Assembly: GCA_040880285.1 (NCBI GenBank)
Contig: JBBDIT010000014.1
Location: forward strand, 1-64,000
Direction of reading: 5' to 3'
Source: JANQJA01 sp040880285
Lineage (GTDB): Bacteria; Pseudomonadota; Gammaproteobacteria; Pseudomonadales; Azotimanducaceae
Length of the DNA: 64,000 nt
Shown piece by piece: positions 1 to 8,996 of this stretch. Position 1 is the first letter of the stretch; each line of letters begins with the position of its first letter. The notes below the pieces were generated by a model, which was given only the letters and a program-made list of their open reading frames with translations, was not told the DNA's origin and did no database searches. The translations under genes were made by a program, and so were the position numbers.

Positions 1-734
1 TTACCGATCTTGTTGTTGACGGCGGTCAACAGCCCACGCAGGATATTGACCTCCATCTGGTCCAGCCGGACGCGGTTGAAGAGCCGCCTGATCCGGGTCA
101 TCAGCTGGCGCGGATTCTCTGGATCGTGAAAATCGATGTCAATCATCGTCTGTTCCAGATGGTCAAAGAAGTGCTCCACTACCTCTGCCGTCGCGTACTT
201 CTGGTCCCACTGGGTTCCCGAAGTTGTGCCCGAATGCGCCTTGAGAATCTCGTAACAAATTACCTGGACCGCCATCGCAAGGTTCAGGGAGCTGTATTCT
301 GCCGCGGTGGGAATGTTTACATGGTAGTGGCACTTTTGTAGTTCTTCATTTTTGAGCCCCCGGGATTCGCGCCCGAACAAGATGGCAATATCCGACCCGG
401 CTTGCCGCCCGGTGGCAATTTTCTCACCGCATTGGGCAGGGTCCAGCATTGGCCAGGGAATACGGCGATCCCGCGCCGAGGTCCCAATAACCAGATGGCA
501 GCCGGCGATGGCCTCATCGACAGAGTTGACGACACGCGCCGATTCCACCACCTCGCTGGCGCTGGCAGATCGCCACACGGCTTTCTCATGGGGGAAATCC
601 AGGGGATTCACCAGCACCAGCCGGGTAAGGCCCATATTTTTCATGGCGCGGGCGGCAGCGCCGATATTTCCCGGGTGCGTGGTTTCTACGAGCACGATCC
701 GGACATCCCGGAGCTCATTGGGCTGTTCATTCAT
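1..734 (-). CDS. trmJ: TrmJ, tRNA (cytidine/uridine-32-2'-O)-methyltransferase, last few codons outside window
   Basis: SPOUT-fold methyltransferase that uses SAM to 2'-O-methylate position 32 of tRNA anticodon loops. The visible 244 codons carry the three SPOUT motifs: PGNIGAAARA (about residues 21-30), LFGRESRGL (119-127) and SSLNLAMAVQV (148-158). The family is about 245-260 residues long, so only a handful of C-terminal codons lie beyond the window edge; the frame is still open at base 1. The start ATG begins the sequence MNEQPNELRD and aligns with the family N-terminus. It is divergent from suhB across 117 bp, an arrangement conserved in gammaproteobacteria. Recognition is strong; only the C-terminus is unseen. 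Confidence 0.95.
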   Translation of the reverse strand, partial: MNEQPNELRDVRIVLVETTHPGNIGAAARAMKNMGLTRLVLVNPLDFPHEKAVWRSASASEVVESARVVNSVDEAIAGCHLVIGTSARDRRIPWPMLDPAQCGEKIATGRQAGSDIAILFGRESRGLKNEELQKCHYHVNIPTAAEYSSLNLAMAVQVICYEILKAHSGTTSGTQWDQKYATAEVVEHFFDHLEQTMIDIDFHDPENPRQLMTRIRRLFNRVRLDQMEVNILRGLLTAVNNKIG

Positions 735-783
735 GCGCGGCAGTCTTGCCGATCTCTATCGCCAAGTCCAGCGATCCAACTAC

Positions 784-809
784 TGACTCTCGATTGCTTC
801 TGGTATTAT
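784..809 (+). promoter_or_regulatory. Candidate suhB promoter with extended -10
   Basis: Within the trmJ-suhB divergent spacer, TATTAT (804-809) is preceded by TGG, giving an extended -10 (TGnTATTAT). A weak CTGACT lies 15 bp further upstream. The first base of suhB is 43 bp downstream of the -10. Inferred from sequence match only. Confidence 0.35.
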
Positions 810-851
810 GCGCGGCCAACGAATATCGCTCTTTAACATCGGATTACGCCT

Positions 852-1623
852 ATGCAGCCCATGGCCAACATGGCACTTCGTGCCGCGCGCCTTGCCGGCA
901 AGACAATTTCACGCGCTTTCGATCGTCCGGACACGATCCGGGTGTCCGAGAAAGCGCCCAACGACTTCGTCACCAATATCGACAGGGAGTCCGAGTACCT
1001 CATCATCGAGGCGCTCCGGCAGGCGTATCCGACTCATGCGTTCCGCGGTGAGGAAGGCACAAAGACCGACGATTCGCTCGAGTCCGACTTTGAATGGATT
1101 ATCGACCCGATCGACGGTACCTACAATTTTGTTCGTGGTATTCCACATTTTTGCATATCGATCGGTTGTATTTACAAGGGCCGGCTGGAACACGGTGTAA
1201 TCCTCGACCCACTTCGACAGGAAGAATTCGTTGCCAGTCGCGGATACGGGTGCCAGTTGAACGGTAAACGTATTCGAGTGAGTAAAACTGAAACGCTCCA
1301 TGGAGCGGCGCTATCGACCGGGGGACGTGAGAACGACGAAATAGCACAAGCCCAGAGTGGGCTATACCAGGCGTTACTGATGGACGGTGTCAAAATGCGC
1401 CAGGCCGGAAGTGCCGCGCTGGATCTTGCCTATGTTGCCGCGGGTCGTCTGGACGGCATGTGGATGCGGCGCCTGAGCCTCTGGGATATGGCGGCAGGCG
1501 TACTAATGGTCAACGAATCAGGCGGGCTTACCGGCGATTATGACGGCTCAAACAATCATCTTGCATCCGGCGACATCGTTGCAGCGTCGCCAAAGGTTTT
1601 CAAAGCACTGGCACCCATGGTTA
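852..1623 (+). CDS. suhB: SuhB, inositol-1-monophosphatase family protein, C-terminus lost in gap
   Basis: Mg-dependent phosphatase of the inositol monophosphatase family; in Escherichia coli SuhB also joins the rRNA antitermination complex. Metal and substrate motifs are present in order: GEEG (66-69), DPIDGT (85-90) and WDMAAG (211-216). The 257 visible codons run into the gap at 1624. Family members are about 265-275 residues, so roughly 10-15 residues are missing. Continuing the reading frame through the N run gives unrelated sequence, so the apparent extension is an artefact. The start is the ATG beginning MQPMANMALRAAR, which aligns with the family start. It converges on the nitrile hydratase accessory gene, with both ends inside the gap. 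Confidence 0.93.
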
Positions 1624-1723
1624 NNNNNNNNNNNNNNNNNNNNNNNNNNNNNNNNNNNNNNNNNNNNNNNNNNNNNNNNNNNNNNNNNNNNNNNNNNNNN
1701 NNNNNNNNNNNNNNNNNNNNNNN
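1624..1723. other. Assembly gap (100 N placeholder)
   Basis: Exactly 100 N. The end of suhB and most of the nitrile hydratase accessory gene must both lie here. Family lengths predict about 30-50 nt for suhB plus about 200-300 nt for the accessory gene, so the true gap is probably well over 200 nt. Confidence 0.95.
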
Positions 1724-1818
1724 GCACGGGCGATACCAAATACACGTCCCTGCCAGGGTGCGTCGAACAGCAATTCGCCATTTTCCATCGGCGGCGCAAT
1801 TACACCATCAAGTTCCAT
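1724..1818 (-). CDS. Nitrile hydratase accessory protein (activator), N-terminal fragment
   Basis: Only about 31 residues are visible before the gap. They contain PPMENGELLFDAPWQ-x-RVFGIA, which matches the conserved N-terminus of the small nitrile hydratase accessory/activator family, proteins of about 100-140 residues that help load cobalt into the alpha subunit. The chosen ATG at 1818 has GGAG eight bases upstream; an alternative ATG lies at 1836. The start overlaps the end of nthA by 11 nt, implying translational coupling in a beta-alpha-activator order typical of cobalt-type enzymes. The rest is in the gap at 1624-1723. Confidence 0.75.
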
Positions 1819-2419
1819 CGAGCCGCTCCACACCAATCATTGAGTCGCGTGTTACCAATCTGGCCAACGCTTCTTCAGCAAGCCCGATGCTGGACGGCGG
1901 CTGTTGCGGCAACACCATATAACGCACTTCCGCACTGGAATCCCAGATACGAATTTCCACATCGTCAGTCAGGTCAAGCCCCATCTCCGTCAGTACAGTG
2001 CGCGGCTCACGCACGATACGAGATCGATAAGCAGGATCCTTGTACCAGCGCGGTGGTAACCCGAGCACTGCCCACGGATAGCAGGAACATAAGGTGCAAA
2101 CCACGGCGTTGTGAACCTTATCGGTATTTTCAACCACGACCAGCTTGTCGACCTGACCGCCTTCAAAGTTATACTCCGCGATCGCAGCCGATCCGTCTGC
2201 CAACAGGCGTGCCTTGAAATCCGGATCGCACCAGGCCCGTGCCACCAGTTTCGCGCCATTCATTGGACCCGTGCGCTCATTGTAAAAGGCGATCATCTCG
2301 TCGACGCGATCCGCTGACAGCAACCCTTTTTCGATCAGCAATGACTCAAGCGCTTCTGCACGAATTGCTGGTCGTTTTTCCCGATCGTGGCCAGGTTTGT
2401 CACTGTGATCCTTACTCAT
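1808..2419 (-). CDS. nthA: Nitrile hydratase alpha subunit, cobalt type
   Basis: Catalytic subunit that hydrates nitriles to amides in the cytoplasm. The metal-binding claw C-T-L-C-S-C lies at residues 108-113; threonine in the second position marks the non-corrin cobalt type, while serine marks the iron type. At 203 residues it is normal for the family. The ATG start begins MSKDHSDKPGH, four bases after the nthB stop; longer upstream reading would run back into nthB. Gene order nthB-nthA-activator is the usual cobalt-type order. The substrate cannot be told from sequence, and no amidase gene is seen nearby to complete a nitrile-to-acid pathway. Confidence 0.93.
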   Translation of the reverse strand: MSKDHSDKPGHDREKRPAIRAEALESLLIEKGLLSADRVDEMIAFYNERTGPMNGAKLVARAWCDPDFKARLLADGSAAIAEYNFEGGQVDKLVVVENTDKVHNAVVCTLCSCYPWAVLGLPPRWYKDPAYRSRIVREPRTVLTEMGLDLTDDVEIRIWDSSAEVRYMVLPQQPPSSIGLAEEALARLVTRDSMIGVERLDGT

Positions 2420-2423
2420 CGCT

Positions 2424-3125
2424 TTATTCTGCTCCAGATACGGATTCAAGGTAAGGCTCAAAAAGATCGAGGTAGACCTTGAGGGCGGGGTCACCCTCCT
2501 TCCCCCAGAGCGCCCTGCCTGTGAATTCAACAGTATAAAGGTATTGGGGATTTTCACCCCGCCCATGGGCATTGGTGTCGGGATAAACCCAGGCAGCATG
2601 ACACACGTGGATACGGCCCGGCTTGCCACGGGCGTAAGCCGGCAATCGGGTATGTCCCGGCTTGACGTCTGGCACGGTTACAATCCTGTCGTCCACCGAA
2701 AAGCGTGGAGGTCTGGTGACATCCCTCGCCGCACTCGGCGCCGCAAGTACTTCACCCAACGGATCTGGATGCGCTTTCGGTCTTGCCCCAACCAGATCAT
2801 GGAATTCACCACCCAACTCGATCGCCCTGCGAGTAATCTCTTCGGTCTCAAAAATGCCGCCTTCGACCAGGAGCGTTTCAATACCTGCCAGCCAGCGACC
2901 GTAATAGGTATGCGTCAGGTAGGCCACCGGATCCATCCGTTCGACCGCGTGGCGAAACCGGTCGGTATTGTTATTGACCCCGATGGCGCCGGGCACTCGT
3001 GACATGGTGAATACTTTTGCTTCCCACCGCTCATGGAAGGCCGGTTCGTCAGCGGGTGTGCCACCCGCGTCCCGTGCTACTTTGCCGTGGCCGTGTTTAC
3101 CGCCGAGGTCATGAATTCCATCCAT
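2424..3125 (-). CDS. nthB: Nitrile hydratase beta subunit
   Basis: Beta subunit that packs against NthA and contributes arginines contacting the oxidised active-site cysteines. The family N-terminus MDGIHDLGG is intact. The C-terminal SH3-like barrel segment is recognisable around P-G-H-T-R-L-P-x-Y-A-R-G and L-Y-T-V-x-F-x-G-R-x-L-W-G. Length (233 residues) is normal. It begins 15 bp after the secF stop on the same strand, so it may be transcribed by read-through from the sec operon. This cluster interrupts the usual suhB-secF neighbourhood. Confidence 0.93.
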   Translation of the reverse strand: MDGIHDLGGKHGHGKVARDAGGTPADEPAFHERWEAKVFTMSRVPGAIGVNNNTDRFRHAVERMDPVAYLTHTYYGRWLAGIETLLVEGGIFETEEITRRAIELGGEFHDLVGARPKAHPDPLGEVLAAPSAARDVTRPPRFSVDDRIVTVPDVKPGHTRLPAYARGKPGRIHVCHAAWVYPDTNAHGRGENPQYLYTVEFTGRALWGKEGDPALKVYLDLFEPYLESVSGAE

Positions 3126-3140
3126 CGCTTCAGAGATTTC

Positions 3141-3884
3141 CTAGCTGCCTAACAGGTCCGGGTCGTCCGCTCCTTCCTTGACCGGTATCGCAAGATCTTC
3201 CTTGGTGATATTCATCGCAATAAGCAGGTTGGCCGCAATAAAGATGGAGGAATACGTGCCCACCACGACACCAATAATCAGCGCTTCGGCAAAGCTGCGG
3301 ATCATGGGGCCACCTAGCAGCAATAAAGCAATGAGTACCAGCAATGTCGTCAAAGACGTTACCATTGTTCGGCCCAGGGTCTGGTTCAACGACGTATTGA
3401 CGATAGTGACTGCATCGCCCCGACGCATCTTGCGAAAATTTTCACGAATGCGGTCAGACACCACAATGGTATCGTTGAGGGAATAACCGATGACGGCGAG
3501 GATTGCAGCGAGTACCGTGAGATCGAAATCCCAACGCGCAATCGAAAATAGCCCNNNNNNNNNNNNNNNNNNNNNNNNNNNNNNNNNNNNNNNNNNNNNN
3601 NNNNNNNNNNNNNNNNNNNNNNNNNNNNNNNNNNNNNNNNNNNNNNNNNNNNNNAAGTACTGCACCACATGGCCAACATAGCCGGCTTCTGAGAGCTGTT
3701 CTCTTAGTGCCTGCGGATCCACAGATTGCTCAAACACGACTTCTACCAGCGTACCGCCCGTGAAATCGAGCCCCCACTCCAACTGATTGACTGCCAACGA
3801 CACAATGGCAACCACGACCAATGCGCCTGATATCCAGGCTGTAACGAAGCGATACTTCATAAAATCAAATTTGAATTCAGTCAT
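3141..3884 (-). CDS. secF: SecF, Sec translocon accessory membrane protein, interrupted by gap
   Basis: Partner of SecD in using the proton gradient to drive late steps of protein export. The N-terminal part has the first membrane helix and GLDFTGG (38-44). The C-terminal part has GYSLNDTIVVSDRIRENF, the SecF signature, followed by the last membrane helices. The middle is lost in the gap. Compared with Escherichia coli SecF about 100 residues are missing where only 100 N are shown, so the real gap is nearer 300 nt. The start at MTEFKFDFMKYR lies 2 bp after the secD stop; an upstream in-frame start would overlap secD. Confidence 0.95.
   Translation of the reverse strand: MTEFKFDFMKYRFVTAWISGALVVVAIVSLAVNQLEWGLDFTGGTLVEVVFEQSVDPQALREQLSEAGYVGHVVQYXXXXXXXXXXXXXXXXXXXXXXXXXXXXXXXXXXGLFSIARWDFDLTVLAAILAVIGYSLNDTIVVSDRIRENFRKMRRGDAVTIVNTSLNQTLGRTMVTSLTTLLVLIALLLLGGPMIRSFAEALIIGVVVGTYSSIFIAANLLIAMNITKEDLAIPVKEGADDPDLLGS
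3555..3654. other. Assembly gap (100 N placeholder) inside secF
   Basis: Exactly 100 N within secF. The missing portion covers the periplasmic domain and membrane helices 2-3, judged by the flanking conserved segments, and should be about 300 nt. Confidence 0.95.
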
Positions 3885-3885
3885 A

Positions 3886-5736
3886 TCAGATCGCCAGCCT
3901 GGCGACCTTGCGGCCACCGTAGATCAAATTGATGATGGCACGCGTGCCAATAATTGCCGTAAACATCGACGTCACAATGCCGATAGACAGCGTGATTGCA
4001 AAACCCTTGATCGGCCCGGTGCCGATGCTGTAAAGAATAACAGCCACAAGAAGGGTCGTAATATTGGCATCGAGAATCGTGACAAAAGCGCGGTCGAAAC
4101 CCGCATTGATCGCTGCCTGTGGTGACATTTTGTTGGCAAGCTCCTCCTTGATACGAGAGAAGATCAGGACGTTGGCATCCACCGCCATACCGACAGTCAA
4201 TACGATGCCCGCGATACCGGGCAAGGTCAGCGTTGCGGACAGACTGGACATCAAAGCTACCAGCAATACGAGGTTTGACAATAAAGCCACATTGGCTGCA
4301 AGCCCGAATACCTGGTAGTAGACCGCCATAAACAACAGGACAAGACCAAGGCCAACGGCAACGGAAATCGCTCCCTTTCGGATATTTTCGTCGCCCAGGC
4401 TTGCGCCGACAGTGCGCTCTTCCACGATGAACATGTCGGCTGCGAGCGCACCGGAGCGAAGCAGGAGTGCCAATTCTCTCGCTTCGCTCGCCGTCAGCCC
4501 GGTAATTCGAAATTGCACGCCGAGCGCGGCCTGGACAGTCGCAAGACTGATGAGCCGACGCTCTACATAGGGTTCAGGCACCAGTTGCTTTTCACCATCA
4601 ATGGTACGCAGCACGTCGCGGGTTTTGGTCTCGATAAAAATGACCGCCATTCGCCTCCCGATGTCGTTACGGGTGGCACGGTGCATTTTCTCGCCACCTT
4701 CACTGTCGAGGGTGATATTTACCTGGGGCAAACCTGAGTCCGGATCAAATCCGACCTTGGCATCAATCACGCGATCACCACGGATAATAATATTGCGCTC
4801 CAATTGTGCTGTACGCCCCTCGTAATCGTATTCAATGGTTGTCGAGCGCGGCGCATCAGGCAGCGCCTCCATCCGGAATTCCAGCGTTGCGACCTTGCCG
4901 AGAATGCGTTTGGCCTGGGTTGTATCCTGCACCCCCGGCAAGTCAACTACGATCCGACTGGCCCCAAGGCGCTGCACCAGAGGCTCGGCTACACCCAGCT
5001 CATTGACCCGATTGCGGATGGTCTGGACATTCTGTGAGACTGCAAAGGTTTCAATCTCATCAATTGTCTGCTGGGTGATCTGCAGGGTGATGAAATAGTT
5101 TTCATCCTGCCCATTACCAAACGTGAATTGATTATAGGCTCCCTGGAGCAAGGTCCGTGCTTCATCACGCTTTGCTTCATCATCAAATGAAACCTTGAGA
5201 ATTCGATTTTCAGTGACAACATCACGGTAGCGAAGATTTTCTTCTCGCAGGGTACGTTTGACGTCCGACTCCAGTTGCTCCAGCCGATCGGCAATCGCCT
5301 TTTGAGTATCGACTTCTAACAGAAAGTGAACGCCGCCACGCAAATCAAGTCCATACTTCATAGGCTCAGCGCCCATTCTGGTCAACCACGCTGGCGTCGT
5401 AGGAGCGGAATTAAGCGCCACAACATATCTGTCAGCCAGCCCATGCAATGCGAACTCGACAACTTCCTTGCCTTTAAGCTGGGTATCGTCATCAGGTACA
5501 CGAATCAGCGCATTACCGTCATCAGTGACACTGATACCAATATGGTTCATCCCTTCTTCTTCAAGTGCGCTGACGGCGCGGTCGAGTATGCGTTGGCTTA
5601 CGACTCCACCACTGTCAGCTGACGAGATCTGGATGGCGAAATCCGGTGGATAGATATTGGGCATCGCATAGATGATCCCAAAAGAGATCGCCGCTACAAC
5701 CAACAGGTTTTTCCATAAAGGATAGGTATTGATCAC
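3886..5736 (-). CDS. secD: SecD, Sec translocon accessory membrane protein
   Basis: Large partner of SecF. Shows the N-terminal membrane helix, GLDLRGG (129-135), a large periplasmic P1 region, and five C-terminal helices including VGMAVDANVLIFSRIKEEL, the SecD signature. The 616 residues match gammaproteobacterial homologues. It lies in yajC-secD-secF order with short spacings (8 bp and 2 bp), so this is one operon with tgt and queA upstream. Confidence 0.97.
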   Translation of the reverse strand: MINTYPLWKNLLVVAAISFGIIYAMPNIYPPDFAIQISSADSGGVVSQRILDRAVSALEEEGMNHIGISVTDDGNALIRVPDDDTQLKGKEVVEFALHGLADRYVVALNSAPTTPAWLTRMGAEPMKYGLDLRGGVHFLLEVDTQKAIADRLEQLESDVKRTLREENLRYRDVVTENRILKVSFDDEAKRDEARTLLQGAYNQFTFGNGQDENYFITLQITQQTIDEIETFAVSQNVQTIRNRVNELGVAEPLVQRLGASRIVVDLPGVQDTTQAKRILGKVATLEFRMEALPDAPRSTTIEYDYEGRTAQLERNIIIRGDRVIDAKVGFDPDSGLPQVNITLDSEGGEKMHRATRNDIGRRMAVIFIETKTRDVLRTIDGEKQLVPEPYVERRLISLATVQAALGVQFRITGLTASEARELALLLRSGALAADMFIVEERTVGASLGDENIRKGAISVAVGLGLVLLFMAVYYQVFGLAANVALLSNLVLLVALMSSLSATLTLPGIAGIVLTVGMAVDANVLIFSRIKEELANKMSPQAAINAGFDRAFVTILDANITTLLVAVILYSIGTGPIKGFAITLSIGIVTSMFTAIIGTRAIINLIYGGRKVARLAI

Positions 5737-5744
5737 TCGACCGC

Positions 5745-6083
5745 CTAGATTTGCTTGATGGTGCCTTTGGGTAGCGCAGCGGCCACGGCACCTTTCTGCA
5801 ACCTCATTTCAACGTTAGGCGCGATCTCGACGACAAGATACTGATCCTCGACCCGGTTTACCTTGCCAATCACGCCTCCGTTGGTAACGATCTCATCGCC
5901 CTTGCTGATACTGGCCACCAGTTCACGATGTTCCTTGGCTCGCTTGCTCTGCGGACGCCAGACGATGAAGTAAAAGACGAGCGCAAAAGCAACGATGATA
6001 AAGATATCGAGGCCCGGCAGACCGCCACCGGATGGCGCGCCGGCATCTGCTGCCTGGGCAGCTGGAATCAAGAAATCAAGCAT
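5745..6083 (-). CDS. yajC: YajC, Sec translocon subunit
   Basis: Small single-span inner-membrane subunit of the SecDF-YajC complex. The single hydrophobic helix is at about residues 24-43, followed by WRPQSKRAKEH and the conserved G-D-E-I-V-T-N-G-G-V-x-G-K segment. At 112 residues it is normal for the family. The N-terminal LIPAAQAADA stretch is typical. It lies 41 bp downstream of tgt and 8 bp upstream of secD. Confidence 0.96.
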   Translation of the reverse strand: MLDFLIPAAQAADAGAPSGGGLPGLDIFIIVAFALVFYFIVWRPQSKRAKEHRELVASISKGDEIVTNGGVIGKVNRVEDQYLVVEIAPNVEMRLQKGAVAAALPKGTIKQI

Positions 6084-6124
6084 AGTGACGTATGTCCTGG
6101 CTGTGTAGGAAAGGGCCGTATTTT

Positions 6125-7264
6125 CTATGAATTAGGGTTATCGAGCAAACCGGAGACAACACTACCACGCGCGCCGCCCCAACCATCATAGATTGATTCG
6201 ATATGGGGTCCTAATTCACCGACTTCAATGGCCTCCCGTAGCCCCGCCATCAGGTCAAGGTAATAGTGCAGGTTATGTACCGTATTGAGTTGTGCACCCA
6301 ACATTTCACCGCACTTATCAAGATGATGCAGGTAAGCACGGGAAAAGTGTTGGCAGGTATAGCACTGACAGCCCTCATCGAGTGGGCGTTCATCGTCACG
6401 GTGAACCGCGTTCCTGAGTTTCAAGACACCGCGGGACGTAAAGATGTGGCAATTCCTGGCATGGCGAGTCGGCATCACACAGTCGAACATATCGACGCCC
6501 CGCTGCACACATTCGACCAGGTCCTGCGGCGTACCCACTCCCATCAGGTAGCGGGGCTTGTCCGCTGGCATTAGCGGCGCTGTGTGTTCCACCACCGCCA
6601 TCATTTCATCCTTGGGTTCACCCACGGACAGGCCACCGATGGCATAACCATCGAATCCAATATCCGTCAGGCCCTGCAGGGACAGGTCACGCAAATCTTG
6701 ATAAACGCCCCCCTGCACGATACCAAACAGGGCATTTCGCCCTGGCCATGCCCCGGCACTGCGTCTCGCCCAGCGCAGGGACAATTCCATCGAATCCCGC
6801 ACTGCAGACTTGTCCGCAGGGTAAGGTGTGCACTCATCAAACACCATGGCGATGTCAGAATTGAGCGAGGCCTGAATCTGCATGGAGATTTCCGGGCTGA
6901 GAAAAATTTCATCGCCATTGACCGGCGACCGGAAGTTAACGCCTTCTTCGCTAATCTTGCGCAGGTCACCGAGGCTGAACACCTGAAAACCACCGGAATC
7001 CGTCAGTATCGGTTTGTCCCAGCCCATGAATCCATGTAGCCCGCCCATTTTTTCAATGATCGCTGGTCCTGGTCGCAGGAACAGGTGAAAGGTATTACCC
7101 AGCAGAATTTGTACGCCAAGGTCGGACAACATTTGGGGCGTCATCCCCTTGACCGCACCATAGGTACCGCAAGGCATAAAAATCGGTGTCTGCACCTCGC
7201 CATGGGCGAGCGTCAATCTGCCGCGACGTGCCGCGCCATCGGTATGGGTTACGTGAAACTTCAT
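6125..7264 (-). CDS. tgt: Tgt, queuine tRNA-ribosyltransferase
   Basis: Exchanges guanine-34 for preQ1 in tRNAs with GUN anticodons, the third-from-last step of queuosine synthesis. Visible features are LTDSGGFQVFSL (catalytic Asp at residue 89), FDCVMPTRHARN (nucleophilic Asp region) and the zinc site CQCYTC-x-HF plus a downstream HH. The 379 residues are full length. Its start overlaps the queA stop by 4 nt (ATGA), giving coupled expression of two successive pathway enzymes. Confidence 0.97.
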   Translation of the reverse strand: MKFHVTHTDGAARRGRLTLAHGEVQTPIFMPCGTYGAVKGMTPQMLSDLGVQILLGNTFHLFLRPGPAIIEKMGGLHGFMGWDKPILTDSGGFQVFSLGDLRKISEEGVNFRSPVNGDEIFLSPEISMQIQASLNSDIAMVFDECTPYPADKSAVRDSMELSLRWARRSAGAWPGRNALFGIVQGGVYQDLRDLSLQGLTDIGFDGYAIGGLSVGEPKDEMMAVVEHTAPLMPADKPRYLMGVGTPQDLVECVQRGVDMFDCVMPTRHARNCHIFTSRGVLKLRNAVHRDDERPLDEGCQCYTCQHFSRAYLHHLDKCGEMLGAQLNTVHNLHYYLDLMAGLREAIEVGELGPHIESIYDGWGGARGSVVSGLLDNPNS

Positions 7265-8283
7265 CGGGTCATCAGCATAGCATCACCATAGCTGAAGAAC
7301 CGATACTCCTCTTGTATCGCGACTTCGTATGCCCGTTTGATATTTTCGATACCGGCAAACGCGCTAACCAACATCATCAAGGTCGAACCGGGTAAATGGA
7401 AGTTGGTAATCATTGCATCCACGCATCGAAACTCATAACCGGGAAATATGAAGATATCCGTATCGCAGCAGGTAGGCTGAATCCTGCCGCTGGCGCACGC
7501 CGTCTCAAGGCACCGAACCGAGGTGGTGCCGACCGCAATCACGCGGCCACCCTTGCTTTTACAGGCGTTGACCGCCTCACTGACGGATTCACTGACGGTG
7601 ATGGCCTCAGCATGCATCTTGTGGGATTCAACTTCTTCAACCCGAACCGGCTGGAAGGTACCGGCTCCCACATGCAGGGTTACAAATTGCAGGTCGACAC
7701 CCTTGTCGGCAAGGGCCTGCATAAGTGCCTTATCAAAATGGAGACCTGCCGTGGGTGCTGCCACCGCACCTTCTTGCCTGGCATACACCGTCTGGTAGCG
7801 CTGCCGGTCGGCAGCTTCATCTTCCCTGTCAATGTAAGGTGGCAAGGGCACGTGGCCGACGTCATTGGCAATCTCCAGAACCCCGGGCGGCGGGAATGAC
7901 AGCTCATAGAAGCTGCCGGCCCTGCGTTCAACCCGAAGCCGGTAGTTGCCCTCATCCAATGCAACATAGCTCCCGGGTTTCAACGTTTTGGAACTGCGCA
8001 CCTGCATCAGCGCCAACTGGTGACCGAGCACACGCTCCAGCAAGAGTTCTACCCGGCCACCGGTTTCCTTGTGGCCAAACAAACGCGCCGGAATAACGCG
8101 CGTATCATTGAAAACCATCAGATCATTGTCGGACACCTGATCCAGGATGGCGCGGAACCCCAGGTGTGATATCTCACCGGTGGTGGCGTTGAGATGAAGG
8201 AGCCGACTGCTGGCACGGTCCGCTACGGGATAACGGGCAATCAGGTGCGGCGGCAGTTCAAACTCGAAGTCGCTAACTTTCAT
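7261..8283 (-). CDS. queA: QueA, S-adenosylmethionine:tRNA ribosyltransferase-isomerase
   Basis: Transfers and rearranges the ribosyl group of SAM onto preQ1-34 of tRNA to form epoxyqueuosine, acting directly after Tgt. Family features include the N-terminal MKVSDFEFELPPHLIA, RYP..RxxSRLL, FNDTRVIPARLFG, A-x-P-T-A-G-L-H-F and LHVGAGTFxPVR. Length 340 residues is normal. It leads the queA-tgt-yajC-secDF operon. Confidence 0.97.
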   Translation of the reverse strand: MKVSDFEFELPPHLIARYPVADRASSRLLHLNATTGEISHLGFRAILDQVSDNDLMVFNDTRVIPARLFGHKETGGRVELLLERVLGHQLALMQVRSSKTLKPGSYVALDEGNYRLRVERRAGSFYELSFPPPGVLEIANDVGHVPLPPYIDREDEAADRQRYQTVYARQEGAVAAPTAGLHFDKALMQALADKGVDLQFVTLHVGAGTFQPVRVEEVESHKMHAEAITVSESVSEAVNACKSKGGRVIAVGTTSVRCLETACASGRIQPTCCDTDIFIFPGYEFRCVDAMITNFHLPGSTLMMLVSAFAGIENIKRAYEVAIQEEYRFFSYGDAMLMTR

Positions 8284-8362
8284 GGTAAACGTACGATACC
8301 GGGGCCAGAGCCGGTCGGTTGGCTATCCGGCTTCAATGAAATGTTGGGCTGAAATCTACCGG

Positions 8363-8695
8363 TTATTCGATCTGTTCAATACCGAGATCAAACATTTTGG
8401 TCCACTTCTCGTAATCAGCACTTTCAGGATCCAGCATGACGCCAACAAATACCTGGCCATCCCTGCGAGTCCAGCGGACATCTCCCTCAAGGCGAAAAAC
8501 ATTCGAATCCAGATTGAGACGCAAGCCAAGATGGGTCTTCTCAGGCACGGACACGGTCATCGTCACCTTCATACCTTCTTCGGACACATCGACTGTCCTG
8601 CCGGTAACGTGGACATCCTGTAACTCCGGATCACTCTCACAGGAAATGATGTCCACCAGAATTTCTTCATCCTTGTCGATTCTGTCCAATCGCAT
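8363..8695 (-). CDS. PilZ-domain-like protein
   Basis: A 110-residue single-domain protein with a beta-barrel pattern like PilZ, the c-di-GMP receptor domain. The D-x-S-x-x-G motif is present as DVSEEG (36-41), after GRT. The canonical R-x-x-x-R arm is not clear; arginines at residues 2 and 5 are only a partial match, so c-di-GMP binding is uncertain. The start at MRLDRIDKDEE is preferred; an in-frame ATG nine codons upstream (8722) is possible. It lies upstream of queA by 79 bp on the same strand. Confidence 0.7.
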   Translation of the reverse strand: MRLDRIDKDEEILVDIISCESDPELQDVHVTGRTVDVSEEGMKVTMTVSVPEKTHLGLRLNLDSNVFRLEGDVRWTRRDGQVFVGVMLDPESADYEKWTKMFDLGIEQIE

Positions 8696-8843
8696 TTTGT
8701 CACTCCAGGCGGGATCACGCACTATAACCGAACCATTTTACCCACATATTGTGATCCTGTGTAGCGCAAAGACCTAAATGTTGGATAAACGGTAATCCGA
8801 GATAAACCCGGGGCCGGGTCCGGGGCGCGCCGGTAAAACCTTA

Positions 8844-8872
8844 TTCCCAGTGCCTTGCAGCCTTGTTATACT
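8844..8872 (+). promoter_or_regulatory. Promoter of tRNA-Leu
   Basis: TTCCCA (8844-8849) and TATACT (8867-8872) are separated by 17 bp. A GC-rich CGCCGTCC follows the -10, the discriminator type of stringently controlled stable-RNA promoters. The predicted start is about 30 nt before the mature tRNA end. Confidence 0.6.
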
Positions 8873-8908
8873 CGCCGTCCTTCAATTTCCTGAAGTGTGG
8901 CTTTCTGT

Positions 8909-8995
8909 GCCGGGGTGGCGGAACTGGTAGACGCGCCGGATTCAAAATCCGGTTCCCGCAAGGGAGTGTCGGTTCGATTCCGACCCTCGGTACCA
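8909..8995 (+). tRNA. tRNA-Leu, anticodon CAA
   Basis: An 87-nt class II tRNA with encoded CCA. The acceptor GCCGGGG pairs with CCTCGGT (two G-U pairs). The anticodon stem CCGGA/TCCGG encloses loop TTCAAAA, reading anticodon CAA for UUG. A long variable arm (GTTCCCGCAAGGGAGT) and the T loop GGTTCGATTCC are present. The same tRNA follows queA in Pseudomonas, as I recall, so it marks the right edge of a conserved block. Confidence 0.96.
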
Positions 8996-8996
8996 A

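Noticed and set aside
1624..1922. Continuation of suhB through the gap
   Set aside because: The sequence after the N run is the reverse strand of the nitrile hydratase genes and does not resemble SuhB.
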